From positions 1 to 64,000 of the forward strand of contig NZ_JANCLU010000016.1 of NCBI RefSeq assembly GCF_024294805.1: a stretch of DNA of 64,000 nucleotides, in the 5' to 3' direction. Under the pieces are notes generated by a model. That model was given only the letters and a program-made list of their open reading frames with translations. It had not been told where the DNA came from and did no database searches. Shown here piece by piece: positions 1-6,503 of this stretch. This DNA is from Alsobacter ponti. GTDB taxonomy: Bacteria > Pseudomonadota > Alphaproteobacteria > Rhizobiales > Beijerinckiaceae. Made by a program: the position numbers and the translations under genes. The first letter of the stretch is position 1, and each line of letters starts with the position of its first letter.

Positions 1-132
1 CCGGAACCCCGCAGCGACAGCGCAAAGGGCGGACGCCAGTCCGCCCGTCCCGTTCCCGGAACCCCGCAGCGACAGCGCAAAGGGCGGACGCCAGTCCGCC
101 CGTCCCGTTCCCGGAACCCCGCAGCGACAGCG
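1..132. repeat. 55-bp tandem repeat, about 2.4 copies
   Basis: Copies begin at 1, 56 and 111. The first two are identical over 55 bp and the third diverges after about 22 bp. The unit contains the inverted words GGGCGGAC and GTCCGCCC, so each copy can fold into a small hairpin. The period is not a multiple of three, so the repeat is unlikely to be coding. The array runs off the left edge, so its full copy number is unknown. Confidence 0.9.
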
Positions 133-260
133 GAGGGGTGTCCGGGAGCCAGCGCATGGATGTTGCCGGGTAGCGGCGCTCCATAAGCCTTTTCCATCAG
201 GACGCGCTGACGCGCGACATAGTGCGCCAGGCCCCGGATGCGGTTCCGCTGGCGCTGCAC
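1..260 (-). other. Open reading frame fragment without recognised function
   Basis: Reading leftward from a GTG at 260, one frame stays open to the window edge. The first 45 or so codons look protein-like (they include GLAHYVARQRVLMEKAYG), but the remainder runs through the 55-bp repeat in a different frame in each copy. This may be the remains of a gene truncated by repeat expansion, or chance in GC-rich DNA. No family is recognised. Confidence 0.2.
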
Positions 261-446
261 CGCTCCGGGGACGGGCGGGCCTGCGGCCCGACGCCTAAAC
301 GCCTCCCGCTGGCTCACCGCCCACCCCCGCGAGCCGCCCGGAGCCGCGCCCAAAAGGCTGGAAAAAACCCCGGCCCGACGCTTGCGCCCGCGCTGCCCCT
401 GTGGCAGTGTCCGCGCCGCTTCGGACCCCCTCCCGGGTCCCCGCTT
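261..446. other. Intergenic stretch upstream of tRNA-Thr, no gene seen
   Basis: GC-rich DNA with no supported coding frame; the short overlapping open frames here share no recognisable protein features. It presumably holds the tRNA promoter, but no convincing -35/-10 pair was identified. Confidence 0.4.
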
Positions 447-521
<75 letters not shown>

Positions 522-668
522 GCAAAAGCGCTGCGTCCCATTATTCGCCGGGCCGCCCACCGCCTCCGATCGCCCTCCTATCCGCTGTCGAACGTCACGC
601 CCTCCGCAACAGCGCCTTGGCGGGCAATAGGGCGCCCCGGCCCGTTGCGGATGGTCACTGGCTTGGCC

Positions 669-807
669 GAAATAGGGCCCCTGACACCATGGCGCGCGTG
701 GTGCTTGCCAGCAGCGCCGCCTGCGCACCGAAGCCGATGGCCAGGCCGAAGGGGTGAGCGAGAGGAGCGGCACCACCGGTCCGGCCCGTAGCGAGGCGAG
801 GTCGGCA
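669..807 (-). pseudogene. Broken fragment of an MFS transporter gene (copy of 46391-46529)
   Basis: These 139 bp align with 46391-46529, inside the intact MFS gene at 46190-47434, at roughly 85-87 % identity by eye and in the same orientation. The translated core GLAIGFGAQAALLAS matches GLAIGFGAQAVLLAS of the intact protein, followed by TRAMVSG in both. Small indels near 680 and 758 break the frame relative to the intact gene, and nothing of the rest of the transporter is present. It is a remnant of a paralogue or of a duplication. Confidence 0.8.
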
Positions 808-862
808 CCGTTCGCGCCCATCGCTCTGCCCGCGCGCCCCGCCCCGCCTCCTTCCACCAGAA

Positions 863-921
863 AGAATAACGTTCTCCATAGCAAAAGAGTGCTTGCGATC
901 TGTCGTGGAAGCGCCTTCAAT
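863..921 (+). promoter_or_regulatory. IclR-type box plus sigma70-like promoter of the first binding-protein gene
   Basis: The box AGAATAACGTTCT starts at 863 and is followed by CCATAGCAAAAG. A -35 TTGCGA (893-898) lies 30 bases from the box start, and after a 17-bp spacer comes a -10 TTCAAT (916-921). The same geometry recurs at six other promoters in the window. A start site near 928 would leave a leader of about 100 nt before the TTG start at 1025. Confidence 0.7.
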
Positions 922-1024
922 CCGGGTTCGGCGCGAGGCGCGGGGGCGTGCTTCGCGCCGGCGGGGCGGCCGAACCGGGACAGGATGGTCCTGTCGACAA
1001 CACGCAATCTTGGAGGACTTCGCC

Positions 1025-2071
1025 TTGCCTTTCACGAACCTCGCACGCCGGACGCCGAGCCGCCTTCGTCGGGCGCTTCCGGCCGGCCTCATGGCGGCCG
1101 CCGCCCTGCTTTCCGCCCCTTCGGCGCGGGCGCAGGACAAGGTGAACCTCGCGGTGGCGGCCATCAATCTGGCGCACGCCCCGGCCGCGCTCGCGGTGGC
1201 GGCTCCGGAGATTTTCGCGCGCCACGGCGTCGCGCTGAACGTCACCGACCTGCGGGGCGCGTCGCCCAATTGCATCGCCGCCCTGGTGTCCAAGGCGGCC
1301 GATCTCTGCCAGGTCGGAACGACCACCGGAACGGACGCGATCGCGGAAGGGGCCGACCTCGTCGCCGTCGCGGCGCTGGCGGGTCCGTTCGCTGAGATCA
1401 TCCTGTCGTCCGCGGCGGCGGCCAAGCTGCCGGTCAAGGCGGATGCGCCGATCGCCGAGCGGATCAAGGCCCTGAAGGGCCTCAACCTTGTGAGCTCGGC
1501 CCCGGGCAGCGCGAACTACACGATGCTCGATTCGCTGATGGGGACGGTCGGGTCGTCGATTAAGGACATCCGGTTCCGCACCCTGCCGGAAGTGCCGGCC
1601 ATGATCGAGGCCATCCGCCACGGGCAGATCGACGGCGCCTTCTGGGTCACCGGGTCGCTCGCGCCCAACCTCGTGGACGGAACCGGCGTGCGCTGGATCA
1701 GCCTGTCCCGCGGCGACGTCGAGACCTACCAGAACCTGCCCTTCGTGACCGTGTTCGCGCGGCGCGACTGGGCGGCCCAGAACGCCGACCTCGTGAAGCG
1801 CATCCACGCCGGATACGCCGACGCCATCGCCCGGTTGAAGAACGAGCCCGCCCAGTCATCCAAGCTCGTCAAGGACCGCTACTTCCCCGACCTGGACCAG
1901 GCCCTCTGGAACGACGGATACGAGGCCGGGAGGCGCGCCTTCCTTGACGGCGCGCGCGTCAGCCGCACGGCGTGGCAGGACTCTCTCGCCATGCAGGCGA
2001 AGAGCTCCCAGAAGGACTACAGCCGGGCGGCGTTCGACAAGGTCGTGCTGCCGGAGGCCCAGGCGAAGTAA
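1025..2071 (+). CDS. ABC transporter substrate-binding protein, NMT1/SsuA-like (orphan)
   Basis: This is a periplasmic binding protein of 348 residues. The TTG at 1025 is chosen because it follows TGGAGGA (1011-1017) by 7 bases and gives a proper Sec signal peptide (basic RRTPSRLRRA, then a hydrophobic stretch, then SARAQ). The longer open frame from 893 would begin inside the promoter. The mature protein has the NMT1-like fold signatures and the segment VTDLRGASPNC, nearly repeated in the paralogue at 30765-31802. No permease is adjacent; the importer at 9320-10965 shares its promoter type and may be its partner. The ligand is unknown. Confidence 0.85.
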   Translation: MPFTNLARRTPSRLRRALPAGLMAAAALLSAPSARAQDKVNLAVAAINLAHAPAALAVAAPEIFARHGVALNVTDLRGASPNCIAALVSKAADLCQVGTTTGTDAIAEGADLVAVAALAGPFAEIILSSAAAAKLPVKADAPIAERIKALKGLNLVSSAPGSANYTMLDSLMGTVGSSIKDIRFRTLPEVPAMIEAIRHGQIDGAFWVTGSLAPNLVDGTGVRWISLSRGDVETYQNLPFVTVFARRDWAAQNADLVKRIHAGYADAIARLKNEPAQSSKLVKDRYFPDLDQALWNDGYEAGRRAFLDGARVSRTAWQDSLAMQAKSSQKDYSRAAFDKVVLPEAQAK

Positions 2072-2088
2072 GCCATCGCCGGACTTTT

Positions 2089-2124
2089 GGAGCCGGTGCG
2101 GCGTGTTGCCGCCGCACCGGCTCC
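2089..2124. terminator. Bidirectional terminator-like hairpin
   Basis: A perfect 15-bp stem (2089-2103 with 2110-2124) encloses a 6-base loop between the convergent ends of the binding-protein gene and the LuxR-type gene. There is no T-run on either side, so it is either a Rho-assisted stop or a transcript 3' end stabiliser. Confidence 0.7.
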
Positions 2125-2144
2125 GGACCTGTCGTCTCGCACGT

Positions 2145-2540
2145 TCAGGCGCTGAGCGGGGCGTCCCGCTCGATCAGGGCCATGTGGCGGTCCAGGAACA
2201 CCGCGATGCGCGCGGCCGCGGCCGTGCGCGAGCGGATCCGCAACCGCTTCAGCGCTTCCGCCACGTGGCTCTTCACGGTGGCTTCCGAGATCCCGCACCG
2301 ATGCGCGATCTGCTTGTTGAGCAGCCCGCAGGAAATGAGCCAGAGCACGCGGATCTGGGCTTCGGTGCAGGTCTGGAGCCTGGACGAGAAGTCATCCCAG
2401 TCCACCGGAGCGGGATGGTTTGTCACCTGGCGGGCGAGGGCGGCGAGGCAGGTCGACAGCGGCCAGCTCTCGGAGTCCGCGGATCCCGCCGGCGGCACCG
2501 GCATGCCGTGCCATTGTCTGGGGTCATGACGTGCGTTCAT
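2145..2540 (-). CDS. Small LuxR-type HTH regulator, last gene of the F420 cluster
   Basis: The protein has 131 residues. Residues 58-110 form a GerE/LuxR helix-turn-helix (TEAQIRVLWLISCG, then NKQIAHRCGISEATVKSHV). The first 57 residues are too short for a receiver or autoinducer domain, so it is a LuxR-fold solo DNA-binding protein. It lies 27 bp downstream of the LLM oxidoreductase in the same direction and is probably the terminal gene of the F420 operon. Its targets are not evident. It could be a truncated response regulator, but no upstream remnant is visible. Confidence 0.8.
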   Translation of the reverse strand: MNARHDPRQWHGMPVPPAGSADSESWPLSTCLAALARQVTNHPAPVDWDDFSSRLQTCTEAQIRVLWLISCGLLNKQIAHRCGISEATVKSHVAEALKRLRIRSRTAAAARIAVFLDRHMALIERDAPLSA

Positions 2541-2567
2541 GTCGGGTTCCCGTCGGTTCGCATCGCC

Positions 2568-3485
2568 TCAGCGCACCAGGTCCATGAAGCGGTGCAGGCT
2601 GTCGATCTGCTCCTTCGCGGTCTTGCCCGCGAAGCGCACGTGGAGGTGTTCCGAGCCGAGGGCGTGGAGGGCCGCGATCTCGTCGTGGACCTGCGCGCGG
2701 CTCTTGCCGTCCGGATAGAGGCCGAGCTCCAGCGCGATCGTCGTCGGATCCCGGCCCGCCTCGACGGCGGCGGCGTTCACCTTGGCGATCGCTTCCTGCG
2801 CGGGAGCGTCGAGCGTCTCCGCGCCGTCGGGAATGCGGAACAGCGGGCACCATCCGTCGCCCTTGCGGCCGATGCGATTCAGCACCGCATCGACCGGCAC
2901 CGGGGCCTCGGTGCGGCCGGCGCCGATCCAGATGGGGATGGGCTGCTGCACGGGGAGCGGGTTGACGTTCACCCAGTCGAGCTTGTGGAAGGCCCCCTCG
3001 AAGTGGACGACCTCCTGGGTCCAGAGCATGCGCAGCACGTCGAGCTGCTCCTCGAACCGCCGCGCGCGGGTCTTGAACTCCGTCTCGAGCGCCGCGAACT
3101 CGGTGCTGTTGTAGCCCAGGCCCACCCCCAGCAGCATGCGGCCGCCGGTCAGCACGTCGATCTGCGCCGCCTGCTTGGCGACGAGCGCCGTCTGGCGTTG
3201 CGGAAGCCCCAGCACGCCGGTCACGAGCTTGATGCGCGAGGTCTGCGGCGCGAGATACGCCATGGTCGTGAAGACCTCGTAGAACCGGCTCTTGTGGGTG
3301 TAGGGCGTGTACGGCATCTCGGGATGCTTCTCGACCATCACGCCCACGATGTGGTCCACGAACCGGACCTTGTCGTAGCCGAGCTCGTCCGCCCTCTTCA
3401 CGAACGTGACCATGCCCTGGAAGTCGTCGAGATGCGTGAACTGGTTCACGTTCACGGCGTACTTCACGATCTCATGCGGCTTCAT
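2568..3485 (-). CDS. LLM-class F420-dependent oxidoreductase
   Basis: This is a luciferase-like monooxygenase fold (TIM barrel) protein of 305 residues. The start at 3485 follows AGGAGAGACCG; the longer open frame runs into cofC. Family marks include the N-terminal ADELGYDKVRFVDH, the central GRMLLGVGLGYN and the later PIPIWIGAGR. LLM proteins use F420 or FMN. Direct linkage 28 bp after cofC, in an operon that makes F420 and its NADPH reductase, strongly favours F420H2 here. The reaction is probably hydride transfer to or from a carbonyl, alcohol or enone. It is the only evident F420 consumer in the window. The substrate is unknown. Confidence 0.85.
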   Translation of the reverse strand: MKPHEIVKYAVNVNQFTHLDDFQGMVTFVKRADELGYDKVRFVDHIVGVMVEKHPEMPYTPYTHKSRFYEVFTTMAYLAPQTSRIKLVTGVLGLPQRQTALVAKQAAQIDVLTGGRMLLGVGLGYNSTEFAALETEFKTRARRFEEQLDVLRMLWTQEVVHFEGAFHKLDWVNVNPLPVQQPIPIWIGAGRTEAPVPVDAVLNRIGRKGDGWCPLFRIPDGAETLDAPAQEAIAKVNAAAVEAGRDPTTIALELGLYPDGKSRAQVHDEIAALHALGSEHLHVRFAGKTAKEQIDSLHRFMDLVR

Positions 3486-3513
3486 CGGTCTCTCCTGGGG
3501 GCGCTGGATGTCG

Positions 3514-4107
3514 TCAGAGTGTGAGTTCGCTCGCCGAGAGGCGGAGCAGGTCGAATGGCGTATCGAGATCGAAGCCGAGGCGCTCATCCGCCACCGTGCG
3601 GACGGCGAGGCGCCGGGCGCGCGCGATGGCGGCGTGGGCCGCGAAGCTCGCCTCGCCGAAGGAGAAGGCGAAGTCCGCGCGGGCGGCCCGCCCCAGGCCC
3701 AGCGCATTCGTGCCAGTGCGGGCGAGATCGGGCGCGAGCGCCACCTCGCTGTCCGACGCCACGAGCGCTTCGAGCGCGGCGGGAACGATGCGCGGCAGAT
3801 CGATCGGCAGGACGATCAGGGGGCCCGCGCCCGCCAACTCGAAATTGGCCCGGGCGAGGGAGGGGTTGAGGCCCTGCCCGGGATCCTCGATGGCGAGGGC
3901 CCCGAGCGAGGAGGCGAGATCCAGCGCGACGCGATCCGGCGAGACGACGGCGACACGACCGCCGCGACCCGCAAAGGCCAGCGCGGCGGCGAGCGTCCGG
4001 CTGAGCAGCGTCTCGCACAGCCAGGCGCGCGCATCCGGCGTCAGCACGGGCGCCAGCCGCGACTTGCCCGCCGCGAAGCCCTTGCAGGGGATCAGGATGT
4101 CGATCAC
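3514..4107 (-). CDS. cofC: 2-phospho-L-lactate (or analogue) guanylyltransferase CofC
   Basis: CofC activates the phospho-acid that becomes the F420 side chain by transferring GMP from GTP. The protein has 197 residues, slightly under the usual 200-220. The GTG at 4107 overlaps the cofD stop (GTGA) and yields the family N-terminus IDILIPCKGFAAGKSRLAP. Further marks are GLNPSLARAN, PIDLPRI, GTNALGLG and the C-terminal DLDTPFDLLRL. The translational overlap implies coupling with CofD, which uses its unstable product. Whether it prefers 2-phospholactate, phosphoenolpyruvate or 3-phosphoglycerate cannot be read from the sequence. Confidence 0.93.
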   Translation of the reverse strand: MIDILIPCKGFAAGKSRLAPVLTPDARAWLCETLLSRTLAAALAFAGRGGRVAVVSPDRVALDLASSLGALAIEDPGQGLNPSLARANFELAGAGPLIVLPIDLPRIVPAALEALVASDSEVALAPDLARTGTNALGLGRAARADFAFSFGEASFAAHAAIARARRLAVRTVADERLGFDLDTPFDLLRLSASELTL

Positions 4108-5048
4108 GGCGCGCCTCCAAGCCGTTCGGCGAAGGCCAGCGTCTCGCGCGCCAGGCGCTCGCGGTCCGAGTCGGTCTTCATCAGCGTGTCCGTCAGGAGC
4201 ACCTTCATGCCGAGCGCCTCGATCGAAGCGGCCAAAGCTTCGTCCCGCGTGTCCACGACGAGGCCCCCGATCCACCCGGCGTAGTGGCGGGCGACGCCCA
4301 GCGCCGAGACGTCGAAGCCGAGGTCGCGCAGCATCGCCGCCGCCGGGCCCTTCACCGCCTGCCCGGCGATGATCGGCGACACGGCGACGATGGGCCGGCT
4401 CTTCGGGATCGCGGCGCGCAGCCCGGGGACGGAGAGAATGGGATCGACGCTGACGAAGGGGTTGGACGGGCAGACGATCACGGCGCTCAGGTCCGGATCG
4501 GCGAGGGCGGCGACGACCTCGTCGCTGGCGCGGGCGTTGTCGATTCCGGCGAAGCGAAACCCTTCCACCGTCACCGCGCAGCGAAGCCGCACGAAGTAGT
4601 CCTGGAAAGGCAGCTCACCGTCGGGCGTGCGCACCATGGTGGCGACGGCCTCGTCGCACATGGGCAGGATGCGCGAGGCGATACCGAGACGCGCGGCGAA
4701 GTCGCCCGTGATGGCGGTGAGTGTCTCGCCGGCCGCGAGGCGCTGCGTGCGCAGCACGTGCATGGCGAGGTCGCGGTCGCCGAGATTGAACCAGGTCGGC
4801 CCGCCGAGCCGCGAGACCTGCTCCATGAACGACCAGGTCTCGCCCTCGATGCCCCAGCCCTGGGCCCGGTTGGCGAGGCCGGACAGCGTGTAGACCACGG
4901 TGTCGATGTCGGGGCTGACATGCAGCCCCATGGGGCGGAAATCGTCTCCCGTGTTGACGACCACGGTCAGGTCCGCTCCCGCCAAGGCGAGCCCGTGCGC
5001 CAGCTTCGCGCCGCCGACACCGCCTGCGAGGGCCACGACCTTGCTCAT
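4104..5048 (-). CDS. cofD: 2-phospho-L-lactate transferase CofD (F420-0 synthesis)
   Basis: CofD joins the guanylylated phospho-acid to FO, giving F420-0 or a variant. The protein has 314 residues, typical of the family. The start ATG at 5048 overlaps the cofE stop by 4 bases. Signatures are ALAGGVGGAKLAHGL near the N-terminus, VVNTGDDF, SPDIDTVVYTL, FNLGDRDLAMHVLRTQRL and VCPSNPFVSVDPIL. It acts in the cytoplasm between CofGH/CofC and CofE and is co-transcribed with them. Confidence 0.96.
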   Translation of the reverse strand: MSKVVALAGGVGGAKLAHGLALAGADLTVVVNTGDDFRPMGLHVSPDIDTVVYTLSGLANRAQGWGIEGETWSFMEQVSRLGGPTWFNLGDRDLAMHVLRTQRLAAGETLTAITGDFAARLGIASRILPMCDEAVATMVRTPDGELPFQDYFVRLRCAVTVEGFRFAGIDNARASDEVVAALADPDLSAVIVCPSNPFVSVDPILSVPGLRAAIPKSRPIVAVSPIIAGQAVKGPAAAMLRDLGFDVSALGVARHYAGWIGGLVVDTRDEALAASIEALGMKVLLTDTLMKTDSDRERLARETLAFAERLGGAP

Positions 5049-5809
5049 CGGAAGAGATCCATGTTGCGGGGGCGGACGAGATCGGCGGCCCGGCCGTCCC
5101 GGCCCACCTCCGGGACGCCGCGGATGTGGATGACCGGGTGGCCCTCGCCGCCCTGGCCCATGAGCAGCGAGCCGGCGGCGGCGACCTCGTCGGCGAGGGC
5201 CAGTTCGCTGGTCATCAGCGTGCGGCCGTTGCGGTCCGGCCGGCCTCGCAAATCGAGGAGCGCCGGGAGGCCCGCGACGCCCACGGCGGTGCCGCACGTG
5301 CCGAGCCTCCAGGCGCGGCCGAAGCTGTCGTTGATGACGACCCCCATGCGCGCGCCCGTCAGGCGGTCGAGGTCGGCGCGCAGGCGCGCCGCGCTGGCGT
5401 CGGGATCGGCCGGCAGCAGCAGCACCGTCTCCTCTCCGTCGCCCTCGACATTGGACGCGTCGATGCCCGCATTGGCCATCACGTAGCCCCGCAGGTCCTC
5501 GACGATGATCACGTGGGGCCGGCAGCGGATCACCTCCCGGCTCTCGCGCAGGATGAGTTCGACGACGCGCGGATCCTTCAGCGCCGTGGCGGCAAGCTCG
5601 ACGGCCCGCGGGGAGGGGACCACGTCCGCCAGCCGCACGGCGCGCCCTTCGGCCTTGGACACCACCTTCTGCGCCAGCACGACGACGTCTCTCGCACGGG
5701 GCTCAACGCCGGCGCGGCCCAGTCCCTCGTGCACGAGACGCGCGAGGTCGTCGCCCGCCTTCACGGTGGGGAAGTCCGGAAGCGCCGTAAGCTCCAGGCG
5801 GTGGGTCAT
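5045..5809 (-). CDS. cofE: Coenzyme F420-0:L-glutamate ligase CofE (single domain)
   Basis: CofE adds gamma-linked glutamates to F420-0 with GTP. The ATG at 5809 lies 5 bp after the npdG stop. The protein has 254 residues and shows VVLAQKVVSKAEGR, HVIIVEDLRGYVMANAGID and MGVVINDSFGRAWRLGTCG. It ends after the ligase domain; the FMN-binding C-terminal domain of mycobacterial FbiB, which reduces dehydro-F420-0, is absent. This bears on which side-chain precursor the pathway uses. Confidence 0.95.
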   Translation of the reverse strand: MTHRLELTALPDFPTVKAGDDLARLVHEGLGRAGVEPRARDVVVLAQKVVSKAEGRAVRLADVVPSPRAVELAATALKDPRVVELILRESREVIRCRPHVIIVEDLRGYVMANAGIDASNVEGDGEETVLLLPADPDASAARLRADLDRLTGARMGVVINDSFGRAWRLGTCGTAVGVAGLPALLDLRGRPDRNGRTLMTSELALADEVAAAGSLLMGQGGEGHPVIHIRGVPEVGRDGRAADLVRPRNMDLFR

Positions 5810-5814
5810 GGCGA

Positions 5815-6477
5815 TCAGCCGAGCCCCGTAATGCGGATGCCGGAGCCGGCCACCTTGTGGCGGCGGTTGATGGTGATCAGCACCGAGGTCAGCGCCTCGA
5901 CCGCGGCCGAATTGGCGACCGGGCCGGCGTAGTACGCGGAGAGCCCGATGGCCTTGGCGAGGCCGATCACGGTTTCGGCGGCGGCGACGTCGTCGGCGCA
6001 GACCAGCACGTCGCAGTCGATGGAATGGCCGAGATCCTTCAGGTGATGCGCCGAGACGTTCTGGAAGGCGGCGACGACCTTGACCTCGTCGCCCAGCAGA
6101 AGCTGCAGTTGCGCCACCGCCGAGCCCCCCTCGGGGAGCTGCACGCGGCCAACCTTGGGCGGGACGAGCGGCACGGTGGCGTCGACCAGGATCTTGCCCC
6201 GCAGCTGGTCCTTCAGGTCCAGCGCGGTCGCCTGCTGGGCGGCGTAGGGGACGGTGAGGAGCACGATGGACGCCTCGGCGGCGGCCTCGTCGCTGCGTGC
6301 GCCGCGAACGGCGTCCGTGCCCAGCGCGGCGTTCAGCTCCGCCGCGGTCGCCTGCGCCTTCGCGGCGTCGCGCGATCCGATGACGACCGCGTGGCCCGCA
6401 TGGGCGAGGCGGAAGGCGAGCCCGCTGCCTTCGGCGCCGGTGCCGCCGATGACGGCGATGGTGGGCTTGTCGCTCAT
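5815..6477 (-). CDS. npdG: F420H2:NADP oxidoreductase (Fno/NpdG)
   Basis: The enzyme exchanges hydride between NADP(H) and F420. The protein has 220 residues with an N-terminal Rossmann motif IAVIGGTGAEGSGLAFRL, the NADP-selective loop VIGSRDAAKA, and the family segments LTVPYAA, VVAAFQNVSAHHL and CDVLVCADD. The start at 6477 follows GGAG by 8 bases. In an F420 operon with an LLM enzyme, its likely role is to charge F420 from NADPH for biosynthetic or catabolic reductions, or to recover NADPH if the LLM enzyme oxidises its substrate. Confidence 0.92.
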   Translation of the reverse strand: MSDKPTIAVIGGTGAEGSGLAFRLAHAGHAVVIGSRDAAKAQATAAELNAALGTDAVRGARSDEAAAEASIVLLTVPYAAQQATALDLKDQLRGKILVDATVPLVPPKVGRVQLPEGGSAVAQLQLLLGDEVKVVAAFQNVSAHHLKDLGHSIDCDVLVCADDVAAAETVIGLAKAIGLSAYYAGPVANSAAVEALTSVLITINRRHKVAGSGIRITGLG

Positions 6478-6503
6478 TGTGGTCTCCGCGTCGAAATTTC
6501 GTT

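Noticed and set aside
1-132. CRISPR array
   Set aside because: The units are contiguous tandem copies with no unique spacers and no cas genes.
655-1485. 276-codon minus-strand frame
   Set aside because: It mixes the broken MFS fragment with antisense of the binding-protein gene and is not a single protein.
2568-3485. Bacterial luciferase or alkane monooxygenase
   Set aside because: The fold is shared, but there is no light-emission gene context, and the direct linkage to cof genes favours an F420 oxidoreductase.
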